Shown here piece by piece: positions 17,518 to 27,357 of a DNA stretch of 64,000 nt (its first letter is position 1; each line of letters opens with the position of its first letter). This DNA comes from Variovorax sp. V93 (GTDB lineage: Bacteria > Pseudomonadota > Gammaproteobacteria > Burkholderiales > Burkholderiaceae_C): positions 248,001 through 312,000 of the forward strand of contig NZ_AP028670.1 in assembly GCF_041154485.1 (NCBI RefSeq), read 5' to 3'. The notes below the pieces were generated by a model, which was given only the letters and a program-made list of their open reading frames with translations, made no database searches and had not been told where the DNA came from. The translations under genes were made by a program, and so were the position numbers.

Positions 17518-18378
17518 TCAGCCTCGCTTTCCCAACAGGCCATGGGGGCGCAAGAGCAGGATTGCGGCCATGACAACATAGATCATCAGACGGGCGGCCT
17601 CGGGCCAGAGCGTGCTCATCACGCTCTGCACGATGCCGATGAGAACGCCCCCCACGAGCGCGCCGGAGAAACTTCCCAGGCCTCCAACCACAACGACCAC
17701 GAACGCGACCGCCAGCGCCTCGATCCCCATGAATGGTTCCACACCTCGAATGGGGGCAGCGAGAACCCCCGCGATGGCAGCCGTGGCCGCCCCGAGAGCG
17801 AACACCAGGCTGAAGATCCGGAAGACGTTGATGCCAAGCAGGGAGACCATCTCTGGCGACTCGCTGCCGGCTCGCACCGCGCTGCCAAGGCGCGTTCCCT
17901 CGAGAATCCACCAAAGCAGTGCCGCCAGGCCCGCCGTGAAGGCGATCACGAACAGACGGTACTTGGGATAGATGAAGTCGCCCCACATGACAACGCCCTG
18001 CAGGGTCGCGGGAACCGCGACGCTGTCGCCCAGAGGCCCCCATTGCACGATCACGGCTTCCTGCATCACCAGCGCAAGGCCCACGGTGATCAGGATGTGG
18101 AATTCGTGAGCCTTGGGGTAGACACGCCGCAGAAGGGTCTTCTCGGCGATCCAGCCTGCCGCTCCGACGAGCAGCGGTACGACCAGCAGTGCCCCCCAGA
18201 AGTTGACACCCCGCTTCGTGGCCTCGAAGCAGAGGTAGGCCCCCAGCAGATAGAAAGCGCCATGGGCGAAGTTGACGAATCGAAGTAATCCGAAAACTAT
18301 GGAAAGTCCAACAGCCAGCAGGAAGTACAACATGCCTATCCCGATGCCGTTGACTACCTGGAGAAGATAGACATTCAT
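17518..18378 (-). CDS. livH: Branched-chain/amide ABC transporter permease LivH
   Basis: 286 residues. MNVYLLQVVNGIGIGMLYFLLAVGLS begins the first membrane helix; LRFVNFAHGAFYLLGAYL and AVAFVVVVVGGLGSFSGALVGG are LivH family segments. It forms the translocation channel with LivM. It lies 28 bp downstream of the binding-protein gene in the same operon. Confidence 0.93.
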   Translation of the reverse strand: MNVYLLQVVNGIGIGMLYFLLAVGLSIVFGLLRFVNFAHGAFYLLGAYLCFEATKRGVNFWGALLVVPLLVGAAGWIAEKTLLRRVYPKAHEFHILITVGLALVMQEAVIVQWGPLGDSVAVPATLQGVVMWGDFIYPKYRLFVIAFTAGLAALLWWILEGTRLGSAVRAGSESPEMVSLLGINVFRIFSLVFALGAATAAIAGVLAAPIRGVEPFMGIEALAVAFVVVVVGGLGSFSGALVGGVLIGIVQSVMSTLWPEAARLMIYVVMAAILLLRPHGLLGKRG

Positions 18379-18406
18379 GGCGCGGCGAATCCGATGGGTT
18401 GGTTTC

Positions 18407-19606
18407 TCAAGCCAGCTTGCAGCCGGTCCGATCCACTGGCAGGAACGATTTGCCGAAGCTGATCACGTCGACGTAGTCGTCTGCATCCTTCATTCGGCTC
18501 TTCGGTTTGCCGCGCATCAGGTAGTAGTCCTTGATGACCTGGTGATCTTCCTTGCGAATCTGTTCCGGACCGGTCAGCCCTTCGTACTTCATGCCTTCGA
18601 GTGCCGCAATAACCGCCCGCGGCTCGGCCGAACCTGCCTTGGCGATCGCATCGATGACGCACTTGGTACAGATGTAGGCGCCAGCCAGGGAGTAGTTCGG
18701 CGTCATCTTCAGCTCGTTGGCCACCCGTACGGCGAGATCCCGGTTGATTGGCGCATTGACGGTGTGCCAGTACTGGGCGCCGAAGTAGATCCCTTCCGTG
18801 AGGTCAGCGCCGAGTGCCTGGAATTGCTCCAGGCCTGACGTCCAAGGCACGACGATCATCATCTTCTTGTGCAGGCCAAAGCTGATGGCTTGGCGCAGAG
18901 CATCCGACGATTGCGCACCGAAATTGAGCAGCAGCAGCACGTCTGGCTTGGCCGCCATCGCGTTGGTGAGATAGCCGCTGAACTCCTTCTCGGCCAGCGA
19001 GTGATAGCTGTTGCCGACCAGTTCCACGCCCTTCTCCTTGAGCACATCCTTGGTGGCGGCCAGCATTCCCTCGCCAAAGACGTACTGGGCAGTGATGGTG
19101 TACCAGCGCTTCGCGTTGGCGTGCGCCTCGATGATCGGCCGTACCGTCTGCGCGATGGCACCGTATGCCGGCACCGGCCATCGGAACGTGGCGGCGTTGC
19201 ACTCCTTGCCCGTGATCTCGTCAGCACCGGCATAGGTGAAGAAGACGCCGCCGAGCCGATCAACCTCCTTGCCCGTGGCGAGGGCTTCGGGCGACAGGAT
19301 GCCGCCGACGAAGAACTTGGTTCTCTTTTGCTCGGCAGCCTCCTGCACCTTGCGCACGGCGGTCGCCGGCTTCGCCTCGGTGTCGAGGACGGTGTACGAA
19401 AGGCCGCGCTTGATCACACTCCCATACTGCTGGATCGCCAGGCGTACTCCGAGGTCGCCGTACTTGCCATTTGCCGCAAAGGTGCCGGACATCGGAAAGG
19501 AAGCACCGAACTCGATGCCCGCCACCGCTTGCGCGTGCGCAAGACGGGCGAACGGCACCGGAGCGGCACTGGCTGCGGCCAGTTTGAGCAGGTCTCGTCT
19601 ATTCAT
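18407..19606 (-). CDS. livK: Branched-chain/amide ABC transporter substrate-binding protein
   Basis: 399 residues. The N-terminus MNRRDLLKLAAASAAPVPFARLAHA is a twin-arginine-like or plain signal peptide; it has RR but not the full Tat consensus. The mature part has the periplasmic binding protein type I fold (FGASFPMSGTFAANGKYGDLGVRLAIQQYG, DTEAKPATAVRKVQE). It delivers the ligand to LivHM. The start ATG 19606 follows GAAAGAGC. The amidase encoded just upstream suggests the ligand is an amide or an amino-acid derivative rather than leucine itself; this is inference. Confidence 0.9.
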   Translation of the reverse strand: MNRRDLLKLAAASAAPVPFARLAHAQAVAGIEFGASFPMSGTFAANGKYGDLGVRLAIQQYGSVIKRGLSYTVLDTEAKPATAVRKVQEAAEQKRTKFFVGGILSPEALATGKEVDRLGGVFFTYAGADEITGKECNAATFRWPVPAYGAIAQTVRPIIEAHANAKRWYTITAQYVFGEGMLAATKDVLKEKGVELVGNSYHSLAEKEFSGYLTNAMAAKPDVLLLLNFGAQSSDALRQAISFGLHKKMMIVVPWTSGLEQFQALGADLTEGIYFGAQYWHTVNAPINRDLAVRVANELKMTPNYSLAGAYICTKCVIDAIAKAGSAEPRAVIAALEGMKYEGLTGPEQIRKEDHQVIKDYYLMRGKPKSRMKDADDYVDVISFGKSFLPVDRTGCKLA

Positions 19607-19689
19607 AAAGCTCTTTCGATACAGATGCATGGTTGAGAAAAAAGCGAGGAAGCGAGCCGACTTGGCCTCTTGCCCAGCGCAACGAAAAA

Positions 19690-21093
19690 CTATGGCGAGC
19701 CGAGCAGATGTTCGACTTCGCGCGTCAGTGACAGCAACCGGTAATCTCCACCTCGTGCACCGACCAACTGAATGCCCACGGGGCGGCCGTCCGCGGTCAC
19801 GCCGCAAGGGATCACGCAGGCGGGCTGCTGGCTCAGGTTGATTGGGAAGCTGAAGCCGGCCCATTCGGTCCATCGGGACAGTCCACCGCCCGGAGGCACT
19901 TCGTGACCTGCCTCGAACGCAGCCACCGCCGTTGCCGGCGATACGAGTACATCGAAGTCATCGAGCAAGCGGTCCATCGCACTGCCAAACTCTGCGCGCC
20001 GCATCTGTGCGGATACCAAACCTGTGCTCATCTGTCTGCCAAGACGGGCGATCTCACGCAGCCCTGGGTCGAGTCGGCCGCGATCCACCTCCGGGATCGA
20101 GTCGACGCGCGCTGCTGCGCCACAGAACCAGTGATGATGAAAGACATCCAGAAGATCGATGCCGGGAAGCTGCATGGGCTCGACGCGGGCGCCGGCGCTC
20201 GCGATTCGGCACACGGCCTTCTCGACGATCTGAGCGACCTCGGGGTCGACTTCCCCCGTTGCGGGCTGCGACCAATAACCGACACGGGCGCCCGCCAGCG
20301 CGATGGCCTTGCGTTCGGAGCTAGCGTGCTCTCCCCTGCATTGAGTCCAGTCGCGCACGTCCTTGCCCGCCATGACCGCGAGCATGGCCTCTGCGTCCTC
20401 GGCCGCTCTTGCCATCGGCCCGATATGCGCCAGAGTACCGAATGCGCTCGCCGGATACGATGGGACGCGCGCGAAGGTCGGCTTGAACCCCACTGTCCCG
20501 GTGAAGGAGGCCGGAATACGCACGGACCCGCCGCCGTCCGTCCCAAGATGAAGTACGCCGGCGCCCGTGGCTGCCGCCACCGCCGCACCGCCGGAGGAGC
20601 CTCCCGAGGTCGCGCTGGGCATCCAGGGATTGCGCGTGACGCCGCTCAGCGGACTGTCCGTTACCGCCTTCCAGCCGATCTCGGGCGTAGTGGTCAAACC
20701 CAGAAAGACCGCCCCGGCATGTCGTAGTCGTTGCACGGCGGGTGCGTCCTCGCGCTGCGGCTGCGGCTGCATCGCCAGGCTGCCGGAGCTAACCACCCAC
20801 CCCTTTACCCAGACGATGTCCTTCAGTGTCGTGGGAATGCCGTCGATCGGCGACAACGGGGCGCCTGCCCGCCAGCGCTGCTCTGCCGCGCGAGCTTGTT
20901 CGATCGCCCCCTCGTGATCGATGTAAGTAAACGCGTTGTAGCGGCCGTTGATCGTTTCGGCCCTATCGAGAGTCTTGAGCACGACCTCCACGGGCGAGAG
21001 CTCGCTCTTACGGTACAGCGCCGTCAGCTCGGCCACCCCCAAGCGACACAGCCCATCGGCGTCGGAGAGCGGGCTGGGGTTCGGAATCAGCAT
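19690..21093 (-). CDS. Amidase (amidase-signature family)
   Basis: 467 residues. The catalytic Ser-cisSer-Lys triad is visible: K91 (GIPTTLKDIVWVKG), the cis-serine in ATSGGSSGGAAVA (about 166-167) and nucleophile S190 (GTDGGGSVRIPAS). It hydrolyses an amide to acid and ammonia in the cytoplasm, since no signal peptide is seen. It is the first gene of the operon with livKHMGF, so uptake and hydrolysis of one amide compound are probably coupled. It is divergent from a LysR gene across 130 bp. Confidence 0.93.
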   Translation of the reverse strand: MLIPNPSPLSDADGLCRLGVAELTALYRKSELSPVEVVLKTLDRAETINGRYNAFTYIDHEGAIEQARAAEQRWRAGAPLSPIDGIPTTLKDIVWVKGWVVSSGSLAMQPQPQREDAPAVQRLRHAGAVFLGLTTTPEIGWKAVTDSPLSGVTRNPWMPSATSGGSSGGAAVAAATGAGVLHLGTDGGGSVRIPASFTGTVGFKPTFARVPSYPASAFGTLAHIGPMARAAEDAEAMLAVMAGKDVRDWTQCRGEHASSERKAIALAGARVGYWSQPATGEVDPEVAQIVEKAVCRIASAGARVEPMQLPGIDLLDVFHHHWFCGAAARVDSIPEVDRGRLDPGLREIARLGRQMSTGLVSAQMRRAEFGSAMDRLLDDFDVLVSPATAVAAFEAGHEVPPGGGLSRWTEWAGFSFPINLSQQPACVIPCGVTADGRPVGIQLVGARGGDYRLLSLTREVEHLLGSP

Positions 21094-21152
21094 GAATTAA
21101 AGCGCGCAAGGCATCGTGGGTTGGCGCGCATTGTTGAGTCGGTGTCATAAAA

Positions 21153-21165
21153 ATGTAAAATACAT
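21153..21165. promoter_or_regulatory. ATGTA-N3-TACAT dyad in the divergent amidase/LysR promoter
   Basis: Inverted repeat ATGTA (21153-21157), spacer AAA, TACAT (21161-21165), in the A/T-rich intergenic region between the amidase operon and the LysR gene. It is a plausible regulator site or part of a promoter. Confidence 0.35.
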
Positions 21166-21223
21166 ATTTAAGCGAGACATCAAACATTTTCTAGTTGATG
21201 CAAAACGAAAACGAGCCGCGCTC

Positions 21224-22187
21224 ATGAACCTGAGCCCACGACAGATCCGCTATGTGTGTGAGGTCGCGCGACTGGGCAGCATTCAGGCTGCCGCCTCGGC
21301 GGTCCACATTTCGCAATCGTCCATCGTGGCAGCGATCGACATCGCGGAGGATGCGCTGGGCGCGAAGATCTTTGATCGCCGGCCGGCACGCGGCGTGCAG
21401 ATCACGCCAACGGGGGAGCGCTTCGTCACTGCCGCGCGAGGACTACTTGCCGCAAACGGTGCGTTCGAGCGGGAGATCGGGGTTCTTGCGCAAGGCACGC
21501 CGCAAGTGGTGCGAATCGGATGCTTCGAGCCGTTTGGGTCGCTGTTCATCGCAGAGGTACTGAAGGTCTATGCTGACCGGTACGGTCCGGTGGAGATCGA
21601 ACTGGTGGAGGGTGACCAGCGGCAGCTTCGCGACTGGTTGGCCAACGGCTCCGTCGATCTCATCATCACCTACGAGATCGGCCCCAGCTTCGAAGAAGAC
21701 TGCATGACCAAGATCTGCAAGGTGCCGGCCCATGTCATCCTGCCGGGCCCACGATCCCTTGGCGCGCAACGAGGTCGTCAGCATTGCGGAACTCTCCCGG
21801 CAGCCCATGGTGCTGCTGGATCTGCCGCAGACGTCAACGTACCTGACCACCTTGTTCGACCTGCTGGCAGCCGAACGGCCGCCAGTGGCGCTCAGGACGC
21901 GTTCCTATGAGACGGTACGTTCGGCCGTATCGGCGGGCTTCGGCTTTTCCTTCGTCAACATGCGACCGACGGGAAAGTCTTCCCGCGACGGAACAGGAAT
22001 CGTGCGCAGACCCTTGTCGGACGTGTACTCGTCGCCGGCGCTGATCGTGGTGGACATCTACGGCTCGAACAAGCCGATGTTCGTGCGCTCGCTGATCCAA
22101 GTGACCAGGGACTACTTCAAGAGCATCGGGCCCGCCAAGTTCGCAGTGACCACGCCCGACAGGATCGACTCGCTGTTCGACGTTTGA
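21224..22187 (+). pseudogene. LysR-family regulator with a single frameshift
   Basis: The first frame (ATG 21224) gives a full LysR HTH (QIRYVCEVARLGSIQAAASAV, HISQSSIVAAIDIAEDALG) and half the effector domain up to KVPAHVILP. The family then continues in the next frame (AHDPLARNEVVSIAELSRQPMVLLDLPQT) to the stop at 22187. One extra G in the GGG run at 21745-21747 explains the break; removing it gives a continuous protein of about 320 residues. Position suggests it was the regulator of the amidase-liv operon. It is either a recent mutation or a sequencing error. Confidence 0.85.
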
Positions 22188-22423
22188 CCTGATCATCCGG
22201 GATTGGCAGGGTGTCCTTGCCATGGGCGACGCGGTACAAGGGTCGCGGTCGTCCGCAAGCATCAGGCCGGTTGCGGCGGGAAGGATGAACAATCGCGGCT
22301 AACCATCCTCGATCGCGCCAGTGCCCTGACAGGTGGTTGGATCGACCCCAAACTCGCAGTGAACGAGGTTGGCAGCCGCCGCGTGAACGCTTTGGTCGGT
22401 AGTTCCTTTCAACAGCATCGGCC

Positions 22424-23614
22424 CTAAAGGAATGGAGCCGCGCTGCCGCCAGCGGCCATCGCCTTCTTCAGTGTCTTCATGGGCGCCGCGATCTCGCGCA
22501 CGGAACCAAGTGCGCTTGCTCCTCGCAGGAGTCCATCGGCATCGACAGACAGGTACAGCTGTGACGCTCCCAGCGTGCGCACCTCGGTGGCAGCGCCCAG
22601 CGCGGGCAGCCCGACCACCTGCAGCGCGAGATCGTACTGATTGCTCCAGAACCAGGGCACCTCGTCGAACACCTTGCCGTGGCCCAGCAGGTTCCTTGCG
22701 GCCGTGTCCGCCTGATCCTCGGCATTCCTCCAGTTCTCCAGACGCAGCGCTCGCCCGTAGAGCCCACTGTCGTAGCGGCAGACGTCGCCACATGCGAAGA
22801 TCCGGCTGTCGCTGGTCTCCAGCAATCCATTGGTGCGTATGCCGTCGTCGACCAGCAGACCGGCCGCTTGCGCCAGTTCCGTTCTTGGTCTGACGCCGAC
22901 GCCGTAGACAACGGCGTCGCAATCGAGCGACTCGCCTGACTCGAGTTGGACGGCTGCAACCGCCTCATCTCCCAACAACGCCGCGACTCGAACTCCAAAG
23001 TGCAGATCCACGCCACGGCGTCGATGCTCTGCGACCAAAGCGTTTGCGGCGAGCGACGGCAGGCTGCGCCCCATCGCACTGGGCCCCGCTTCGAGCACGT
23101 GCACCGAGCAACCACGCTCGACGGCCGCCGCGGCGACTTCAAGGCCGATGACGCCCGCACCGATCACAACAACCCGCTGACCGGTATGCAATGACCGCGC
23201 AACATCGTCGGCGTGCTGCGGGGTGCGCAGCGCATGCACCCCTTGTAGACCGGCGCCGGGGACAGCAAGCGGGTTCAGCACCGAGCCGGTGGCGAGCAGC
23301 AAGCGGTGATACGGAAGATCCCAGTTGCCCTTGAGCATCACCCGGCCACGACCCCGATCGATGCTGGCAACCGATTCGCCGAGAATGAGATCGATACCGT
23401 TGTCGGCGTACCAAGCACGCGAAAAGAAGGCGCACTGCTCGCTCGTCTTCTTCCCGAGCAACACGGCCTTCGACAGCGGCGGGCGATCATAGGGCACGCA
23501 GCTCTCATCACCGATCAACGTCAGGCCCCCCATCCAACCGTGCTTGCGCAGCGCCGCGGCAGCCTTGGCGCCGCTATGGCCAGCGCCGACAATGACGATA
23601 GATTCTTGCTTCAC
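22424..23614 (-). CDS. FAD-dependent ferredoxin/rubredoxin reductase
   Basis: 396 residues. Two Rossmann motifs are seen, IVGAGHSGAKAAAALR near the N-terminus for FAD and VVIGAGVIGLEVAAAA near 145 for NAD(P)H, and the FAD-closing segment is IFACGDVCRYD. PYDRPPLSKAVLLG is typical of putidaredoxin/rhodocoxin reductase-type enzymes. It transfers electrons from NAD(P)H to a small iron-sulfur or rubredoxin carrier. A rubredoxin gene lies 0.8 kb upstream on the same strand, with the PaiB-like gene between, so the two probably form a redox pair; the terminal oxidase is not in the window. Confidence 0.88.
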   Translation of the reverse strand: MKQESIVIVGAGHSGAKAAAALRKHGWMGGLTLIGDESCVPYDRPPLSKAVLLGKKTSEQCAFFSRAWYADNGIDLILGESVASIDRGRGRVMLKGNWDLPYHRLLLATGSVLNPLAVPGAGLQGVHALRTPQHADDVARSLHTGQRVVVIGAGVIGLEVAAAAVERGCSVHVLEAGPSAMGRSLPSLAANALVAEHRRRGVDLHFGVRVAALLGDEAVAAVQLESGESLDCDAVVYGVGVRPRTELAQAAGLLVDDGIRTNGLLETSDSRIFACGDVCRYDSGLYGRALRLENWRNAEDQADTAARNLLGHGKVFDEVPWFWSNQYDLALQVVGLPALGAATEVRTLGASQLYLSVDADGLLRGASALGSVREIAAPMKTLKKAMAAGGSAAPFL

Positions 23615-23662
23615 GCTCCACCTTTCCGGGGGGCTGCACCTCGATCCCCAAACGCCTCGGCC

Positions 23663-24301
23663 CTATTCGGCTTTGGCCGCCGCCGCTGCGAGCATGGCGT
23701 CGCCGATCTCGTGCTCCCCCAGCCCCTTGAGCGCCTGGCCCGCACCGCGGATGTCTCGAGTCTCCTTGTTCTGGCTCAGCTTGATCTTGCCCACCAGCCG
23801 CGTGATCTCGATCTCCATGCCCACGATCGCCTTGAGCATCATGTCGATGTACTCCTTCGGCCCATCGGTCATCTTCCACGGCACGGGCTGGGCCGCCTCA
23901 TGCGTGCGTGTCAGCCTTGCCACCATGCCGCGCACATAGCGTTCGTCGTCACGGATCGTCACTCGCCCATAGGCGTGCGCCACCATGTAGTTCCACGACG
24001 GCACCTGCTTGTGGAACTCCTGCTTGCTCGGAAACCACTGCGGCGAAATGTAGGCATTCGCCGCGCGGAACACCACCAGCACCTCGTCGCCGTCCGCTAC
24101 GTCCTGCCACACCGGGTTGTTGCGCGCCACATGGCTGTGCAGCACCCCTTGCGGCCCCTCGGCCGCGTTGAGCTCGAACGGAATGTGATTGGCATCCAGG
24201 CCGCTCTTGCCGTTCGTCACAAGAATCCCCAGCGGGTTCTTCACGATCAACTCGTGCAGCACTTCGGGGCGCGATTCATCAAAATGGGCAGGTACGTACA
24301 T
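23663..24301 (-). CDS. paiB: FMN-binding PaiB-family protein
   Basis: 212 residues, usual length for the PaiB family. MYVPAHFDESRPEVLHELIVKNPLGILVT, HIPFEL, HVARNNPVWQ and PSWNYMVAHAYGRV are conserved PaiB segments with a split-barrel flavin-binding fold. Members are called negative regulators from Bacillus work but resemble FMN oxidoreductases or heme-binding proteins. Here it lies between rubredoxin and its likely reductase, which fits a redox role. Confidence 0.87.
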   Translation of the reverse strand: MYVPAHFDESRPEVLHELIVKNPLGILVTNGKSGLDANHIPFELNAAEGPQGVLHSHVARNNPVWQDVADGDEVLVVFRAANAYISPQWFPSKQEFHKQVPSWNYMVAHAYGRVTIRDDERYVRGMVARLTRTHEAAQPVPWKMTDGPKEYIDMMLKAIVGMEIEITRLVGKIKLSQNKETRDIRGAGQALKGLGEHEIGDAMLAAAAAKAE

Positions 24302-24389
24302 ATCAAATCTCCTTTTGCAAATCTCCTTGGCGATACCGGCCTCCGGCTCGCACCATCCAGGCTTCCGCTGCCCCAGGGCAGCACTTGTC

Positions 24390-24608
24390 TCAGATCTCGG
24401 TCATCTCGAAGTCGCTCTTGCCCGCCCCGCACTCGGGGCAGGCCCACTCCTGGGGCACGTCCTGCCAGCGCGTGCCTGCCGCAACTCCCTCTTGCGGCAT
24501 GCCCTCCCGCTCGTCATATACAAAGCCGCACAGCACGCACAGCCACGTCTTGAAGGCGCCTGACGCCCCTGCGGAGACCGGGACCTGGTCAAGGGTTTCA
24601 TCGTTCAT
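24390..24608 (-). CDS. rubA: Rubredoxin
   Basis: 72 residues. Two iron-binding motifs, CVLCGFVYDE and CPECGAGKSDFEM, surround the conserved GTRWQDVPQEWACP. It carries one electron on a Cys4 iron centre. ATG 24608 is chosen because GGAGTT precedes it; an in-frame start at 24626 adds six residues. First gene of the minus-strand group rubredoxin, PaiB, FAD reductase, divergent from the MocR regulator. Confidence 0.92.
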   Translation of the reverse strand: MNDETLDQVPVSAGASGAFKTWLCVLCGFVYDEREGMPQEGVAAGTRWQDVPQEWACPECGAGKSDFEMTEI

Positions 24609-24735
24609 GGGGAACTCCAATCTCATTCCACGAAGGGGGCACGGGTGTGGTCCGCCTCCACATAGGGATGCATTGTTGTTGTGAATTGGTTTATTCTAAA
24701 GAGCCAGTTTCGATAATTTTTCTTGAACCAGAATC

Positions 24736-26250
24736 ATGCCAAGAAGAGCCAAGGCGTTGGAGGTGCCAGCCATAGGAACCCTGGACCGCTCCAAGGGACA
24801 TCTGGGTCGTCAACTGACTCAGGCGCTGCGGGAGGCGGTGCGCCGCGGCGACATGCGCCCGGGAGAGCTGCTGCCCTCCACGCGTCTGCTTGCCCAGTCG
24901 CTGCGCATCGCCCGCGGCACTGTCATCGAGGCGTTTGAGCAGCTGAGGGCGGAGGGCTTCCTGGAATCCCAGGCGGGAGCGGGCACCCGCATCGCATGGT
25001 CTTTGGCGGATGCGGTGGAGGCGAGCAGCCGGACACGCCGGCGCCCAAGTCCAGCCAAGGTCATGCCGCTGCCGGCGCGCGCAGACGCTTTTGCCAGGGT
25101 CGCCCGACAGTTCGCACCCCTCGCCGCAGCGCCCTTCGCCGTGTCCGTCCCCGTGGGGCCCACACAGCCCGATGACATCTGGCGGCGGCTCGGCAACCGC
25201 ATCCGTGCAAGGGGGCCGGGCGCGCCTTCGGGGTACGACGACCCACAAGGCGTGCGGCCCTTGCGCGAGGCGGTCGCGGAGTATGTGCGCCGATCGCGAG
25301 CGGTCCATTGCAATGCCGACCAGATCGTCACCACCACCGGGACACAGCAGGGCTTGTATGTCTCATGCCAGGTGCTGCTGGACGATGCAGATCTGGCCTG
25401 GGTGGAGGACCCCGCCTACCGAGGCATCACCGCGATCCTTGAGAACACAGGCCGGCCCGAGCGCATGGTGCGAGTGCCGGTCGATGCCGAGGGCATCAAC
25501 GTCGATGCAGGAATCTCGATGGCGAGGGATGCACGGGCCGCGTTTGTTACACCGTCCCATCAGTATCCGCTCGGGATGCCGATGAGCATGTCGCGACGGA
25601 GCGCGCTGCTGGCATGGGCCAGGGCCAACAATGCTTGGATCGTTGAAGATGACTATGACAGCGAGCTGCGCTACGGCGGCCATCCATTCCCGTCGCTGCA
25701 GGGTCTGGATCCGGACCGGGTTGTCTACCTCGGCACCTTCAGCAAGATCCTGTTTCCGTCGCTTCGGCTCGGGTACGCTGTTGTTCCGGAAGACTTGGTG
25801 CCGGCCTTCTGCGGTGCTCGCGTGCTGATGGATCGGCACTCGCCGAGCGCCGATCAGCACGTGCTGGCCGCATTCATTGCCGAAGGCCACCTGGACCGGC
25901 ACATTCGACGAATCCGCAATGTCTACGCGGAGCGGCGCATGAAACTGATGGAGATCATTGCCAAATGGATTCCTCAAGACCTCGCTTGGTTGCAGCCAAG
26001 TGACCAGGGCATGCACTTGGTGCTGTGGCTACCACACGGTGTCGATGACGAGCTGGTGGCGTCGCAGGCGATCGAAGCCGGAGTCGCGGTCCGTGCGGTT
26101 TCTCCAATGTACTCGGAGGGCAAGAGCCGCCCTGGGTTGGTGCTGGGGCTGGGGGCGTTTGACAACGAGCAGCTGGAGGGGGCGGTCAAGCGGCTCGCCG
26201 CGATCATCGCGCTTGCACCGGATGGCAAGAGAAAGCACCGACCACGGTGA
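24736..26250 (+). CDS. MocR/PdxR-type GntR regulator with aminotransferase domain
   Basis: 504 residues. The N-terminal winged helix (LTQALREAVRRGDMRPGELLPSTRLLAQSL, RGTVIEAFEQLRAEGFL) is joined to a fold-I aminotransferase-like domain with GYDDPQGVRPLREAVAEYVRRSRAV, the aspartate region WIVEDDYDSELRY and PLP lysine in YLGTFSKILFPSLRLGY. Such proteins sense PLP or an amino-acid adduct and regulate a divergent gene; here the neighbour is the rubredoxin-PaiB-reductase group across 127 bp. Confidence 0.93.
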   Translation: MPRRAKALEVPAIGTLDRSKGHLGRQLTQALREAVRRGDMRPGELLPSTRLLAQSLRIARGTVIEAFEQLRAEGFLESQAGAGTRIAWSLADAVEASSRTRRRPSPAKVMPLPARADAFARVARQFAPLAAAPFAVSVPVGPTQPDDIWRRLGNRIRARGPGAPSGYDDPQGVRPLREAVAEYVRRSRAVHCNADQIVTTTGTQQGLYVSCQVLLDDADLAWVEDPAYRGITAILENTGRPERMVRVPVDAEGINVDAGISMARDARAAFVTPSHQYPLGMPMSMSRRSALLAWARANNAWIVEDDYDSELRYGGHPFPSLQGLDPDRVVYLGTFSKILFPSLRLGYAVVPEDLVPAFCGARVLMDRHSPSADQHVLAAFIAEGHLDRHIRRIRNVYAERRMKLMEIIAKWIPQDLAWLQPSDQGMHLVLWLPHGVDDELVASQAIEAGVAVRAVSPMYSEGKSRPGLVLGLGAFDNEQLEGAVKRLAAIIALAPDGKRKHRPR

Positions 26251-26355
26251 CCTCGCTCAGACTTTTCACAATTTGCGCCAGCCTCCGGAGGCCGCGCCTG
26301 ACGATGCATCGCTTCCCGACGCTCATCCCGCGAAAGATAGCCTCGCCGGCCGCAG

Positions 26356-27264
26356 TCAAGTCGACGCCACAGCCTTCTCCGGCTCGACCGCTTGTTCCCG
26401 CATCCAATCCATGAAGTTCGTCACTTCGCTGCGCTGCAAGTGGCGCTGGGGGCAGACCAGGAAATGGGCATGAACCTTCAGGCACCAGCGTTCGTCGAAG
26501 ACCTTCTTCAAACGGCCCTGGTCAAGATGGCCCGCTGCCACCGATGAGCTGTCCAGGGCGACGCCCAGACCTTGCACCGCGGCATCGAGAGCCATGGATG
26601 TTCGATCGAAGCGGAATGCGAACTGCCCGCTCGAGAACGCGACCTTGCGACTGCGGAACCAATCGCCCCATTGCACGACGTTGACGACAGACTGGATCAA
26701 TGGAAGGTTCAGCAGGTCCGAAGGATTCTCGATGCGATGTCTCTTGATGAACGCCGGGCTCGCCATCGGCTGAATCCGCTCCTCGAACACGGGTTGCACG
26801 TTGAGATGCGGCCAGTTCGGTATGCCGTATCGGATATCGACGTCGACCTGTCCGCTCGCAAAGTCCGAATGAACGACGGACGACGACAACGAGAGTGCGA
26901 TGCCGGGATGCATCCGCGCGAAATCGGCCAGTCGCGGCATGAGCCACAGGCTCGCGAAGCTTGGCGCCACGTGAACGTACAGCGCGTTGCGAACGCCCTT
27001 GCGCGCGTTGTCGGTCGCTGAGCTGATCGCGTCGAGTGCACCGCAGACGCGGCTCATGTATTCGCGGCCGGCTTCGGTCAGTTCGATGCTGCGCGCCGAA
27101 CGCTCGAACAGCCGCACGCCGAGGAGCTCCTCCAGTTTGGCGATCTGGTGGCATACCGCCGACGGTGTCAGATGCAGTTCGATGGCCGCCGCGCTGAAGC
27201 TTGCGCGGCGAGCTGCAGCCTCGAACGCAAGCAGGCAGCTCAGGGGCGGAAACGACGATCGCAT
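26356..27264 (-). CDS. LysR-family regulator, GcvA-like
   Basis: 302 residues. The N-terminus LLAFEAAARRASFSAAAIELHLTPSAVCHQIAKLE followed by LGVRLFERSARSIELTEAGREY is the GcvA/AmpR subgroup signature. It is divergent from the SDR-TRAP-transketolase operon across 134 bp that includes a (CAC)10 repeat, so it is the likely regulator of that operon. Confidence 0.9.
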   Translation of the reverse strand: MRSSFPPLSCLLAFEAAARRASFSAAAIELHLTPSAVCHQIAKLEELLGVRLFERSARSIELTEAGREYMSRVCGALDAISSATDNARKGVRNALYVHVAPSFASLWLMPRLADFARMHPGIALSLSSSVVHSDFASGQVDVDIRYGIPNWPHLNVQPVFEERIQPMASPAFIKRHRIENPSDLLNLPLIQSVVNVVQWGDWFRSRKVAFSSGQFAFRFDRTSMALDAAVQGLGVALDSSSVAAGHLDQGRLKKVFDERWCLKVHAHFLVCPQRHLQRSEVTNFMDWMREQAVEPEKAVAST

Positions 27265-27357
27265 CGGGTAAACCCTTTATGAACGCGATTCACTCATCGC
27301 TGACGAAGTGTCGTTTGTCTTCATGAGTGACTCCATCGATAGTTACCCCCACACGCT

